Positions 25,410 to 34,239 of a DNA stretch of 64,000 nt are shown here, in pieces; positions within the stretch are counted from its first letter, which is position 1; every line of letters begins with the position of its first letter. The position numbers and the translations under genes are program-made. Location of the stretch: contig NZ_CP121695.1 in assembly GCF_029761915.1 (NCBI RefSeq), positions 2,013,501-2,077,500 on the forward strand, given 5' to 3'. The notes beneath the pieces were generated by a model. It ran no database searches, was not told the origin of the DNA, and saw nothing but the letters and a program-made list of their open reading frames with translations. The stretch comes from Bradyrhizobium sp. CB1650 (GTDB lineage: Bacteria; Pseudomonadota; Alphaproteobacteria; Rhizobiales; Xanthobacteraceae).

Positions 25410-25844
25410 TCTGAGGCGCAGCCGCAGCGCGCCGGCGTCACCATCTTTGTGGGTGGATATCCCTTGCTGGCGACCCAAGATGCTTTGAAAGCGATTACGA
25501 CGGTTCTGTCGGCTGACGTTCCGTTCTTTCATTGGTCGGACATCGATCCGGACGGGTCCTGGATCTTCCGCACCATAGAGGGCTCGATAGCAAGCGATTT
25601 GAAGCCTCACCCTATGTCGGCGGACCTGGCGGACACGCTGGGCAAGGTGCCGGCCGAACGGACCAGGTTGCCGACCGGCGCCGTGCCGTCTGCCATCCCC
25701 GACCTCGTTGCCTATCTTAATCTTAGGCGTGATGATGCCAAGTGGCTGGAGCAGGAGGAGCTTGATCCTAGGCTCCCGTCTGCGAATGCCGCGTCATGTC
25801 TAGCACCTTCATTTACATCCCGGACCGGCACATCGACAGCATTA
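25410..25844 (+). pseudogene. JetD/DUF2220-like Toprim fragment (Wadjet-type)
   Basis: The frame reads G-V-T-I-F-V-G-G-Y-P-L-L-A-T-Q, then V-P-F-F-H-W-S-D-I-D-P-D-G-S-W-I-F-R, then P-H-P-M, and ends with K-W-L-E-Q-E-E-L-D-P. The H-W-x-D-I-D-P-x-G core and the L-E-Q-E-x-x-D-P end match the Toprim part of JetD, the nuclease subunit of Wadjet plasmid defence. The N-terminal half and jetABC are absent here. An IS256 element lies at its 3' end; without it the frame would end four bases past the target repeat. Confidence 0.55.
25837..25844 (+). repeat. 8-bp target duplication, left copy
   Basis: CAGCATTA immediately precedes the IS256 element and is repeated at 27267-27274 immediately after it. 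Eight bases is the usual duplication length for IS256-family elements, so the insertion is intact and recent. Confidence 0.9.
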
Positions 25845-27266
25845 GGTCGTGTCCCAGCTGGTGGTGTAGCTGGAGCGAAGCCGCTCGCGAAGCGCGCCCC
25901 CCAATAGCGCCGTAGCGAGCGAGCGGCTTTGCGGGTGGTCACCGATGATTCGTCGGTAAGGTTTGGGTTGCGACACCAACCTGATTCGAGGAACCACCGA
26001 TGACCGACGACATGATGAACCTGCGCGCGCTCGTGGAGAAGACCCCTGACGCCGATCTTTTGCGCGAGATGATCGGCTTTGCCGCTCACCGGCTGATGGA
26101 GCTTGAGGTCGAGGGACTGACGGGAGCGACTTACGGCGAGAAGAGCCAGGAGCGCCTGGCTCAGCGCAACGGCTATCGCGATCGGAGCTGGGAGACCCGT
26201 CCCGGCACCGTTGAGCTGCGCATTCCCAAGCTGCGCAAAGGCTCCTACTTCCCCGGCTTCCTGGAGCCGCGGCGGATGGCCGAGAAGGCGCTCACCGCGG
26301 TGGTGCAGGAGGCCTACGTCCAGGGCGTCTCCACTCGCTCGGTCGACGACCTGGTGCAGGCGATGGGCATGAGCGGCATCTCCAAGAACCAGGTGTCGCG
26401 GTTGTGTGCCGAGATCGACGACAAGGTGAAGACCTTCCTGCAGCGGCCGCTCGAAGGCGATTGGCCCTATCTGTGGATCGACGCCACCTACGTGAAGGTT
26501 CGCCAGAACGGGCGCATCGTCTCGGTCGCCGTCATCATCGCGGTGGGCGTCAATAGCGACGGTCGTCGCGAGATTCTCGGCATGGACATCGGCCCGTCCG
26601 AGGCCGAGACGTTCTGGACCGCATTCCTGCGCAAGCTCGCGCGGCGCGGTCTGCGCGGCGTCAAGCTGGTGGTCTCCGACGCCCATGAGGGGATCAAGGC
26701 CACGGTTGGCAAAGTCCTGAACGCCACGTGGCAGCGCTGCCGCGTGCACTTCATGCGCAACGCCCTGGCGCACGCCGGCAAGAGCGGCTGGCGCGTCATC
26801 TCCACCTTCATCGCCACCGCGTTTGCCCAGGACGACGCTGAAGCAGCGCGTGCCCAATGGCGAAGGGTCGCCGACCAACTGCGGCCCAAATTGCCCAAGC
26901 TCGCCAGCTTCCTGGATGAGGCCGAGACCGACGTGCTCGCCTACGTGAGCTTCCCGGCCGCACACCGGGTCAAGCTGCACTCGACCAATCCGCTCGAACG
27001 CGTCAACGGCGAGATCAAGCGGCGGACCGAAGTGGTCGGCATCTTCCCCAATGAGGACGCCATCACCCGTCTGGTCGGCGCGATCCTGCTCGAGCAGAAT
27101 GACGAGTGGGCCGTCCAGCGTGGACGCTACATGACACTGGAAACCATCGCCCCGTTGGGCGATGATCCCGCCGTCAGCCTTCCGGCTATCGCCAGCTGAC
27201 CGATCCGGCCCATGCCGGCGAACGTGGTGACCCGCACTCAGCTACACCACGCCACGGGGCACGATC
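25845..27266 (+). mobile_element. complete IS256-family insertion sequence (1422 bp)
   Basis: The ends are imperfect inverted repeats of about 28 bases: left GGTCGTGTCCCAGCTGGTGG..., right (reverse complement) GATCGTGCCCCGTGGCGTGG..., both continuing to TGTAGCTG. The 8-bp direct repeats CAGCATTA flank it. It carries one transposase gene and nothing else. Confidence 0.92.
26000..27199 (+). CDS. IS256-family transposase
   Basis: This 399-residue protein is full length for the family. The DDE residues are Asp161 in L-W-I-D-A-T-Y-V-K, Asp227 in V-V-S-D-A-H-E-G and Glu338 in R-V-N-G-E-I-K-R-R. The typical C-R-V-H-F-M-R-N and V-V-G-I-F-P-N segments are also present. There are no frameshifts, so it should be active. 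Confidence 0.95.
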   Translation: MTDDMMNLRALVEKTPDADLLREMIGFAAHRLMELEVEGLTGATYGEKSQERLAQRNGYRDRSWETRPGTVELRIPKLRKGSYFPGFLEPRRMAEKALTAVVQEAYVQGVSTRSVDDLVQAMGMSGISKNQVSRLCAEIDDKVKTFLQRPLEGDWPYLWIDATYVKVRQNGRIVSVAVIIAVGVNSDGRREILGMDIGPSEAETFWTAFLRKLARRGLRGVKLVVSDAHEGIKATVGKVLNATWQRCRVHFMRNALAHAGKSGWRVISTFIATAFAQDDAEAARAQWRRVADQLRPKLPKLASFLDEAETDVLAYVSFPAAHRVKLHSTNPLERVNGEIKRRTEVVGIFPNEDAITRLVGAILLEQNDEWAVQRGRYMTLETIAPLGDDPAVSLPAIAS

Positions 27267-27274
27267 CAGCATTA
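27267..27274 (+). repeat. 8-bp target duplication, right copy
   Basis: The CAGCATTA copy is identical to that at 25837-25844. Confidence 0.9.
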
Positions 27275-27389
27275 CCGTGAGGATCAGAGACTTTCGGCAA
27301 ATCTGCGAATATGCCAACAATTGTTAGATTCGCGTCGGAAATGTCGTAAGCGCATTCTGGCCAACGCTCGACATTTCGAAGGTGAGACG

Positions 27390-28934
27390 GTGTCTGCCAG
27401 TATAATTCGAGAGCATCGCAAGGCCCTGCTGGCTTGTACCTCCCTCACGTTCGTCGTTCCTCCAAAGGATACGTCCCCGCGGTTCTTTGGGAAATCCGCC
27501 TACATCTCGCGCCGCTTCGAATACGTCGCCGAGGCGGAATTTGCGTCCACCCTGGGGCAATTCGCAAGCCTCATCGGAAAGCAGCCGACCGAGTTCGCTG
27601 AACTCGCCAAACACAAGATTCATCGGTTCAAACTCGAAGAGTTCAAACGCGATCTCGCTTACCTACAGCCGGCGAGTGGCGAAGATCCGATTGCCGCCGA
27701 ACTGCGCAAGTTCTTCGCCGGACAATTAATATTCACTATCCTTGAGGATGTCAGGGACCAACAAAAGACATACCCACCGATCGTAAAGCGGATATTCAGA
27801 GAGGCCGCAGAGGGGCTCTTTGAGTTCGGCCGTGACCAAGCGGTCGCGCTGGCTGAGGTGGCCGATGACCTCATTAAATGGATGCAACGGCGTCGGTTTG
27901 CTCGCGTCATTATACTTGAGATGCCGGTCGGAAACTGCGTCCCCGTCGAGATCGTTCGTCGGATTGCCGTGGCCCACGACATAAATGTCGACGTTGTGGA
28001 ATGGGCTTTCCCCCGAAACACCGCCAAGCGTGGCGGTTATACAGTAAGGGACGCAGCCCAAAAATTTGCTGAGGATCCGAGAGTGGTCGGTGCCGACTGC
28101 ATTTTGCTGTTGGACGACGTTCTCACCGGCTCGCGACTTCTCAACATCGCCGAAGCCCTGCGACGCGCCGTTGGAAAGGAAAGGCTTGCAGTCGTCGGAC
28201 TTCATTTTACGTTTCCGCGCGGAAGCCGTAAGCCTCCTTACCCCGCAAGAAATCTAACGCGGTTCGACGGTTGGGCGACGCAGATGGAAATGCCGTTCGG
28301 AAACAAAATAATGCCGACACTGCCGTTGTTCAAAGGGGATCAGGGAGACGATTTCTTCCTTGAAAGCCCATCGGTTTGGATTGGGTCGGACCTTATCGTG
28401 GGCAAGCGCAAGGTTAATCTCCTCTATAATAAGATCGATTTCTACGAACAGATCGCCCGCGACCTTGCGAGCGATGCCGGCAAGTATCTGCGATCCCTCA
28501 AACACTCGGTCTGGAGCGAAGATGAAGGCGGAATTTGGCAATTCGGGTCCGATATCGTCGAAGCAACGTTTCGGCGTATCTTCTCAAAATTGTCGATCGA
28601 CCAACTATTTAGGGACGTGCGCTCCGAAGCCGCGACCGATTTCCCCGCCGACCAATCCGCGATAGATGCTGATCTTGGCGAACGAGTGATGAGGGAGAGG
28701 GTTGATTGGCTGGTAACCACGATCAAAAAGTCTGCAACATCGCAACTTTCAGAACAGGAGGCGGGGACGCTTGTTCGCGCGATTCTTGAGACGAGCAACG
28801 CCGGACTGAACGTAAGTGAGCGACGGATCGCCAAGGACCACGCCTACGGGCACTATACGTCGCCCTACAATGCGACGGTTCGCACTTTGAACGAGCGGCT
28901 TTGCGATCTGATCGCGAGTCTAGCGGGCAAGTAG
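27390..28934 (+). CDS. phosphoribosyltransferase-like protein
   Basis: This is a 514-residue soluble protein. The middle holds a type I phosphoribosyltransferase fold: a strand V-I-I-L-E-M-P-V-G-N and the PRPP-loop-like A-D-C-I-L-L-L-D-D-V-L-T-G-S-R-L-L-N. The parts before and after are not recognised. The start is chosen at GTG 27390 because AAGGTGAG precedes it; a TTG at 27321 is also open in frame. An IS256 copy ends 120 bases upstream and may have removed the native promoter or first codons. PRTase-like proteins occur in several bacterial conflict systems. Whether it belongs with the operon at 29.6-36.1 kb (opposite strand) is inference. Confidence 0.75.
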   Translation: MSASIIREHRKALLACTSLTFVVPPKDTSPRFFGKSAYISRRFEYVAEAEFASTLGQFASLIGKQPTEFAELAKHKIHRFKLEEFKRDLAYLQPASGEDPIAAELRKFFAGQLIFTILEDVRDQQKTYPPIVKRIFREAAEGLFEFGRDQAVALAEVADDLIKWMQRRRFARVIILEMPVGNCVPVEIVRRIAVAHDINVDVVEWAFPRNTAKRGGYTVRDAAQKFAEDPRVVGADCILLLDDVLTGSRLLNIAEALRRAVGKERLAVVGLHFTFPRGSRKPPYPARNLTRFDGWATQMEMPFGNKIMPTLPLFKGDQGDDFFLESPSVWIGSDLIVGKRKVNLLYNKIDFYEQIARDLASDAGKYLRSLKHSVWSEDEGGIWQFGSDIVEATFRRIFSKLSIDQLFRDVRSEAATDFPADQSAIDADLGERVMRERVDWLVTTIKKSATSQLSEQEAGTLVRAILETSNAGLNVSERRIAKDHAYGHYTSPYNATVRTLNERLCDLIASLAGK

Positions 28935-29620
28935 TACTGCGCGTTTTCCGATGTCCAGTCGCTTCCACGACCTCAACTCATGACGCGGTTATCGTAGATG
29001 ACTGCTACACTCTCGAACAACAAAAGTATGCCAAATCTAAAAACTGTACGCTGCTGCCTAGTCTGTGTGCGAACAAGTTCTATCAACATCTGCGAGCCAG
29101 GGCACAAGATGTCTCACACGCGGATCCTCCAGCCCACGAGCTGCCGCGGCTGTCGAGAGCTAGATAGGTCAACAGATCGCCGAGGAGGGCTTCGCGACAC
29201 CGGACCACAGCCTTCCCATTTTTCATCCCGAATTCATCGGCCACGAGAGTCGCTTGCTCACCAGTCAAACCATGGTGCCGCCGTAAGCTATCAACCTAAT
29301 GCTGCAAGACACCTGCGTGGCGAGAAGCAACGCCCGACCGTTCTTTGAGAGCACAGAGCCACTCCGCCACGCTGCCGCGAGATCGCGGGTATACATTCAA
29401 TCGAGCAACGACGAGAAGCGATCGTCCGGCACGTCCTATCAGGCGGATAATCGCCCGCCTCAGTGTGGGGATGGTGGACGCAAATGAATATCATGAGGCG
29501 CCTGAAGCACACCCTAGAACTGATCCACGGGTGCGCTCTCCCCTGGAAGAGTACCCCATAATGTGTAACCCCAATAGCAAATAGTCGCTCCAGATCACCA
29601 TCAAGGTCGCATTGTAGCAC
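28935..29620. other. no gene seen (convergent intergenic)
   Basis: About 690 bases separate the convergent PRTase-like gene and the minus-strand operon. Short frames occur on both strands without a ribosome site or recognisable sequence. Confidence 0.45.
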
Positions 29621-30772
29621 TCATAATATCTCATCCATTAAGCCAGCCTTGTCCAAGGCCTCGACGGTGATGGCAGACTTTCCTGGAGTGAGTTCAGCAA
29701 TACGAGCTTCCTCGATCACCTGCTGCATAACGTTTACAATCTTTCGAGGAGTTCTGAAACTCAGCTGACCAAGGATTGCTTCAAGGGCAGACTTGCTAAA
29801 GGGAAATGCACGGAGCTTTGTCTTATTGCCCTTCTCAAGCCTCATCTCATCCATGACTTGAATGACAAATTCCACAGCGGCATCACGATCCATAGGCTTG
29901 AATTCGATCTGCCGAGTGACCCGCCCAATAACGTACTCTGCGAATATAGAGGCTATGATCTCCTGCTCCGCGGACACGGCCAGAACAAGGCCAAAGCAGT
30001 TGGGACATAGATCATAGATGTGACGTATAAGGTCGCTAACCTCCAAAATCTCCTTTGTGCTTGCTTGCGTCAAAACATCCAATTCATCGATCATTAAGTG
30101 GACTGATTGACGAAATCGCTTCGTTTCGTCTTTGAACCTAAGCTCGTATACAAACAGGTTGACCAAGCGAGTAAACGTGATCATCGCTTGATAGTCAGTT
30201 TGACTCTTGGGGGCAAGTAGGGCGCGGACAGCAGCTCCATCTTCTTGGTGATTGATTTCCTTTGCGAAGTTATAAAGCTCTACTGGAGGAATGAGCTTTT
30301 CAATGATGTCGTCGGCCGAGACGTCTGTGCCTAGCTTATTTTCCGCCCGGTATTGGTTCACACAAATTCCAAGAAAATTTCGATACTGGAGCACGTCATC
30401 CACAAGTGACGTTTTAGCGATTAGATCATCCTTGAATGCGCCGGCAAACGTGAGGCGCCCCTTATCTTTCTTCAGCGTCGGAATGTAATAAGCGACAGAC
30501 TGTCCTGCGGAATTCATCTGTCTGAGCCAGTGCATTCCCCAAAGTAAAGCGTGCGACTTGCCCGTACCATAAGTGCCATAGAGCAAGATAAGGTTTGCGT
30601 TTCCAACTTGCTCTGCGCGGGAACGAGCTAAGAATTTCTCCAGCAGCTGCCGCTCTTGTGCTTGCCCTGCCCAGATTGCCAAGCGAGGATCATTGTCAAA
30701 GGTTGCGTTGGATCGAAATGGATTTCCATCCAGATTGCATTCTTTGTAAAATTCGAGGTTGCTCTTTGGCAT
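29621..30772 (-). CDS. AAA ATPase, last gene of the five-gene operon
   Basis: This is a 383-residue ATPase of the ORC/Cdc6- or TniB-like AAA type. The Walker A G-T-Y-G-T-G-K-S is at 66-73, the Walker B V-H-L-M-I-D-E-L-D is near 225, and an arginine-rich G-R-V-T-R-Q-I-E-F-K-P-M follows like a sensor segment. A C-terminal R-T-P-R-K-I-V-N-V-M-Q-Q helix resembles a winged-helix lead. It starts 6 bases after the PLD-like gene, so the two are translationally coupled. A DNA-loading or remodelling role is inferred. Confidence 0.85.
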   Translation of the reverse strand: MPKSNLEFYKECNLDGNPFRSNATFDNDPRLAIWAGQAQERQLLEKFLARSRAEQVGNANLILLYGTYGTGKSHALLWGMHWLRQMNSAGQSVAYYIPTLKKDKGRLTFAGAFKDDLIAKTSLVDDVLQYRNFLGICVNQYRAENKLGTDVSADDIIEKLIPPVELYNFAKEINHQEDGAAVRALLAPKSQTDYQAMITFTRLVNLFVYELRFKDETKRFRQSVHLMIDELDVLTQASTKEILEVSDLIRHIYDLCPNCFGLVLAVSAEQEIIASIFAEYVIGRVTRQIEFKPMDRDAAVEFVIQVMDEMRLEKGNKTKLRAFPFSKSALEAILGQLSFRTPRKIVNVMQQVIEEARIAELTPGKSAITVEALDKAGLMDEIL

Positions 30773-30778
30773 GTGGCC

Positions 30779-31645
30779 TCAACTGAGTTGGCGTCGAGCG
30801 ATGTAAGTTTGCAGGTCTACGGCTTCGTCACTCAGGCGAAGGAAGAATTCCATAGAACCGTCGAGATCATCCTCGGAAATCTCGTAGCAGAGTTCTTCGT
30901 CCGGGTCGCTTCCCTGAAGACTCAACCCCTTCTCGGTAAGTTCGGATGAGCCAATAATAGCGATGTCGCGCACGTGTTGCAGCTCGCGGTCTAGCTTGCT
31001 CTTATCTACCTCGAAATGAAACAAACGCGCATTTATCTTTTCGTGAATCAGCAAGTCCACTCGCGAAGCAATCCAAAGGTATTGATCATGCTCGCGGGCA
31101 CCGGGCGGGCGCGTCACAAGGGTAATGCGCCCATCCATTTCTACGGTCGCGTCGATAAGCCGCCCAATCAGACCAACTGGACTAACTAACTGAGTGGAAA
31201 GCTTAGGACTGGCCAGCATCACTGTCTTGTGCGGGATCAATATCCGAGACGATAAAACCTCTTTCAAGAATCTCGGGTGAGTGGATTTTACATATCGATG
31301 GTTGCGATGGTCGCGCAGCAGGTCCAATCCATCTGGGGCACCGCCAACTTGCGCAGCGACGTTAAGCTCATTGGGGACCTTGAGCCGCTCCTCAATCGAG
31401 TGACCGCCAGCGCGAAACCAGAAAATGTCGTCTCCTCGCCGAATAAAAATCGCGCGGTATGCCGTTTGCTGGCGACTTATGTATCTGATCCACGCCCCAT
31501 CAACGCCTTGATATCTGTGATCGTCGGCATCGGGCTCAAAACTTCCATTAGCTCCGGTGACCTTGCTTAGAACGCGGGCGGCAAAGTTCGCGTCACCGTG
31601 TTCGGCTAGATCACGCAAAAACTCTGGACAGAAATAGATAGCCAT
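30779..31645 (-). CDS. RelE-like N-terminus fused to a phospholipase D-like nuclease domain
   Basis: This is a 288-residue protein. Residues 1-90 (E-F-L-R-D-L-A-E-H-G, Y-R-A-I-F-I-R-R-G-D-D-I-F-W-F-R-A-G-G-H) look like a RelE/ParE-type fold. The C-terminal part has one PLD-like motif, I-H-E-K-I-N-A-R-L-F, then I-A-I-I-G-S-S-E-L-T-E-K-G-L, the H-x-K ... G-S-x-N/E-x-T layout of PLD nucleases. One HKD motif implies a dimer. Both domain calls are from pattern and need structure comparison. It lies between the unknown gene (gap 19) and the AAA ATPase gene (gap 6). Confidence 0.7.
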   Translation of the reverse strand: MAIYFCPEFLRDLAEHGDANFAARVLSKVTGANGSFEPDADDHRYQGVDGAWIRYISRQQTAYRAIFIRRGDDIFWFRAGGHSIEERLKVPNELNVAAQVGGAPDGLDLLRDHRNHRYVKSTHPRFLKEVLSSRILIPHKTVMLASPKLSTQLVSPVGLIGRLIDATVEMDGRITLVTRPPGAREHDQYLWIASRVDLLIHEKINARLFHFEVDKSKLDRELQHVRDIAIIGSSELTEKGLSLQGSDPDEELCYEISEDDLDGSMEFFLRLSDEAVDLQTYIARRQLS

Positions 31646-31664
31646 CTGTGCCCGTCATCCTCGA

Positions 31665-32873
31665 CTAGGTGGACAGGCCAAATTCAGCGATACGTGAGGG
31701 GCGGGCGATAATCCGCGGCGATCGCGAGTGCTGTTCGGCGGCAATGAGATCTGGCAAAGGGGCAATTGTCTTCGCTCCGGCGTGAAGGACGAGAAAGCAG
31801 CGGTAAGCAACGCGTACGGGCAGTTCAACTCGCAAGATACTCTTTGATAGGTTAAGCGACCTGTACGTTTCAAATATAGTCAATACAGTCTGTAGTTCGT
31901 CAACCATATCTTTTGGCTTAGGCCTCGCTTGAGGAGGCAGGAATTGAAGCGCGCTGCCAATGAGGCAGAGAAAATCCCAAGACGAAAGGACGGGAATGCT
32001 CTCAGCCAGGTCTAGTCCGATAAATTTCGGATTTATAATTTCATGCTTGAGTGGCCATAAGCACAGGCAGGTCGGCCCAGCATATCCAGCGTTCTGCAGG
32101 CAGCTTAGGAAGTATGAACCTTGCGGGGTGAGGCCGCCGTCGTGATTGCATAGACCGAGTGAGAGTGCCCAAGCCTTGCGTCTTGGTAACGCTTTTCGCA
32201 GATAGGCAGCACTGATCTTAATCTCAGGGCGCGACACGGTTGATCGAAGCGGTCCTAGTTTTGGAGCGAGACGGTTAGGATCGATCGCAGTCCTGGAAAT
32301 CCCTGATAGGCCGCGGCTACCGGGATTGTTCTCTTGGGCTTCTATGTTGACAGTCCGATACAGCGCCTCGCGCCGACTCTTCGTTTTGAATGCCTGCTCA
32401 AGTATCGACCACTTATGCTCAATCATTCTATGAAGACGATTGCGAAACTCTTCGGGATCGAAGTCCGAAGCAAGGGCATTCAGGAAAATATCTCCATCTG
32501 CTTGCACCAACGCATGTGCGAAGATGAACATCAACCCTCGATCGAATGTCTCCCCGCTTAGTTGGTCATTGAGCTGAAGTCGCTTCAGAATTCCAAGTGT
32601 TTCTCCAACTTCAAGCACCGAGACCTGTCCCTTCCGAACGGACACGACACCAAGACTCTGAAGCACATCCAGTACATGGAAGTTATCAAGGCCCCAACCT
32701 TCAGGCTTCTTGCCCTGAACGAGGCGAGATATGTCGGCATAGCTCAGCGAATCCTTTCCGGCATACACGGTGGCGAAGTCGCGCAAGCGTTCCAGCGTAA
32801 ACTCTAAGCCTACAGAGTATCCAATTTTGCTTATAAAGATCGAGAATTCGTTAGATTGGGCTAGAGCCGCCAT
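31665..32873 (-). CDS. unrecognised protein of the five-gene operon
   Basis: This 402-residue soluble protein starts at the ATG at 32873, which overlaps the end of the HerA-like gene by 23 bases and has GAGG upstream. The first 110 residues (L-R-D-F-A-T-V-Y-A-G-K-D, then L-D-V-L-Q-S-L-G-V-V-S-V-R-K-G-Q-V) could form a winged helix. The rest has no motif I know. Its position in the middle of a tightly packed operon suggests an adaptor or specificity subunit of the same complex. Confidence 0.7.
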   Translation of the reverse strand: MAALAQSNEFSIFISKIGYSVGLEFTLERLRDFATVYAGKDSLSYADISRLVQGKKPEGWGLDNFHVLDVLQSLGVVSVRKGQVSVLEVGETLGILKRLQLNDQLSGETFDRGLMFIFAHALVQADGDIFLNALASDFDPEEFRNRLHRMIEHKWSILEQAFKTKSRREALYRTVNIEAQENNPGSRGLSGISRTAIDPNRLAPKLGPLRSTVSRPEIKISAAYLRKALPRRKAWALSLGLCNHDGGLTPQGSYFLSCLQNAGYAGPTCLCLWPLKHEIINPKFIGLDLAESIPVLSSWDFLCLIGSALQFLPPQARPKPKDMVDELQTVLTIFETYRSLNLSKSILRVELPVRVAYRCFLVLHAGAKTIAPLPDLIAAEQHSRSPRIIARPSRIAEFGLST

Positions 32874-34239
32874 GTGCCGTAATCCTCGGTCGCATCTGAA
32901 GCAGAATAGTGCGGCTTGTAGAATGATCGCCAACGAAACATTGGCCGGCTTCCAACAGTCGTAAGATATCGCTGAAATCCGAAAGCTTCGTTCCACTAAT
33001 CCTCAGGCCAGATAGGGTCTTCGTCGGAATGCGTGCGGTGGCCGAAGTAATGTCGTTTTGAAACGTAAGCCGATGTGACAGGGAGAGGTTGACTTGGCTT
33101 AGAACTCGATCGTCAACAGCTGACGGTTGTTGGGTCGCAAGGACTAGAGACAAGCCGGCATCCCGTCCTCGCTTTACATACTCAACGAGCGCTTCGCGAG
33201 CGGGCGACGTGCCGCTGCTCGGGCAAACGACGTGGGCTTCGTCGATAAGAAGCCAGACGCGACTCGGAAGCTTTTTGCGCGGGGCATCCTTCTTGAAGAA
33301 GGTCGATACTCTTGTCGCTTGGTGGTATTGTCCCATGATTGTGAACAGCTGACGCGCGATTATGGCGGTCACGAGAGCCTTATCTTCGTCGCGAAGTTCT
33401 CGGAGCATAAAAATATTACATCGCCCGGGCACGAGTAACTTCTCAATTTGCATTCCTGTGGGATCAAACAATCCGGTCCGGTCATAATCCGAAAGTCGAT
33501 AAATGAGGACGTTACGCGAGCTATCGGACACTGCGGAGGAGAAACGTCCTTCGCGCAACAGCCGTGTCATCTCTTCGAGAGAGAAGTCCTTATGTGCAAG
33601 GCGATCAAGGACCTCTGCGAGAAGATGTCCCTGAGGTCCGTAGACTTCTTGTCCAAGCAAGCTGCACCATTCTTCATGGAGCAAATCCCGTGGCCGTATC
33701 TTTAGATCAACCTCGTCTCCCATAAACCTCACAGCTTTAGGCGGCACAAAGACCTTCGTATCGGCTAGCGCTTCTGCCCGCAAGTTCCAGAGTGACAGCT
33801 GTTCAGCGATGTTATCATCGGCCGGAGCCGCCGGATAGCGGAGCGTCCAAAACTGACTTTGTGTGTCTATTAGAAATGTAGTGACAGGCGTTACATCCAT
33901 TTGAATTGGTGAGGGCTTCTTGAGAGAAGAGAGCCCTTCTACAAGGATGCCGAGGTCCATGCTCTTGCCGCTTCCTCTCGTGCCAGTGATATACATGACG
34001 TGAGGGAATTCGGTGTCGAGCCAAGCGTCTGAGCCGAGGAGACTCGTGCCGGTGGCTGTCTCGAAGACTTTACCTAGATAGATCAGATCACGAGCATCTT
34101 GGGGAGAGCTTGATCGACCGAATATGATGTTCCGCCCCTTTGCAACATAGTTGTATTTTACAATTGGATCGAGTGCGACGTAGGGGCTTTGATCGAATAC
34201 CTTACCGAAATTCTCAGATAGCTTTGTCGAAAAGGCCAT
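32851..34239 (-). CDS. HerA/FtsK-like ATPase
   Basis: This is a 462-residue P-loop ATPase with Walker A G-T-R-G-S-G-K-S (about 86-93), Walker B R-V-W-L-L-I-D-E-A-H and a later L-V-L-A-T-Q-Q-P-S-A-V-D sensor stretch. That order is typical of HerA/DUF87 DNA-pumping motors, which act as hexamers. The start at 34239 is chosen because GGAAGGA precedes it; it overlaps the end of the GNAT-ABC gene by 26 bases. HerA motors partner with nucleases in end resection and in several defence systems. Pairing here with a PLD-like protein fits that pattern. Confidence 0.85.
   Translation of the reverse strand: MAFSTKLSENFGKVFDQSPYVALDPIVKYNYVAKGRNIIFGRSSSPQDARDLIYLGKVFETATGTSLLGSDAWLDTEFPHVMYITGTRGSGKSMDLGILVEGLSSLKKPSPIQMDVTPVTTFLIDTQSQFWTLRYPAAPADDNIAEQLSLWNLRAEALADTKVFVPPKAVRFMGDEVDLKIRPRDLLHEEWCSLLGQEVYGPQGHLLAEVLDRLAHKDFSLEEMTRLLREGRFSSAVSDSSRNVLIYRLSDYDRTGLFDPTGMQIEKLLVPGRCNIFMLRELRDEDKALVTAIIARQLFTIMGQYHQATRVSTFFKKDAPRKKLPSRVWLLIDEAHVVCPSSGTSPAREALVEYVKRGRDAGLSLVLATQQPSAVDDRVLSQVNLSLSHRLTFQNDITSATARIPTKTLSGLRISGTKLSDFSDILRLLEAGQCFVGDHSTSRTILLQMRPRITAHGGSSPI

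Noticed and set aside
25712..26980. A 422-codon frame antisense to the IS256 transposase
   Set aside because: Common shadow of IS256 genes; not a protein family.
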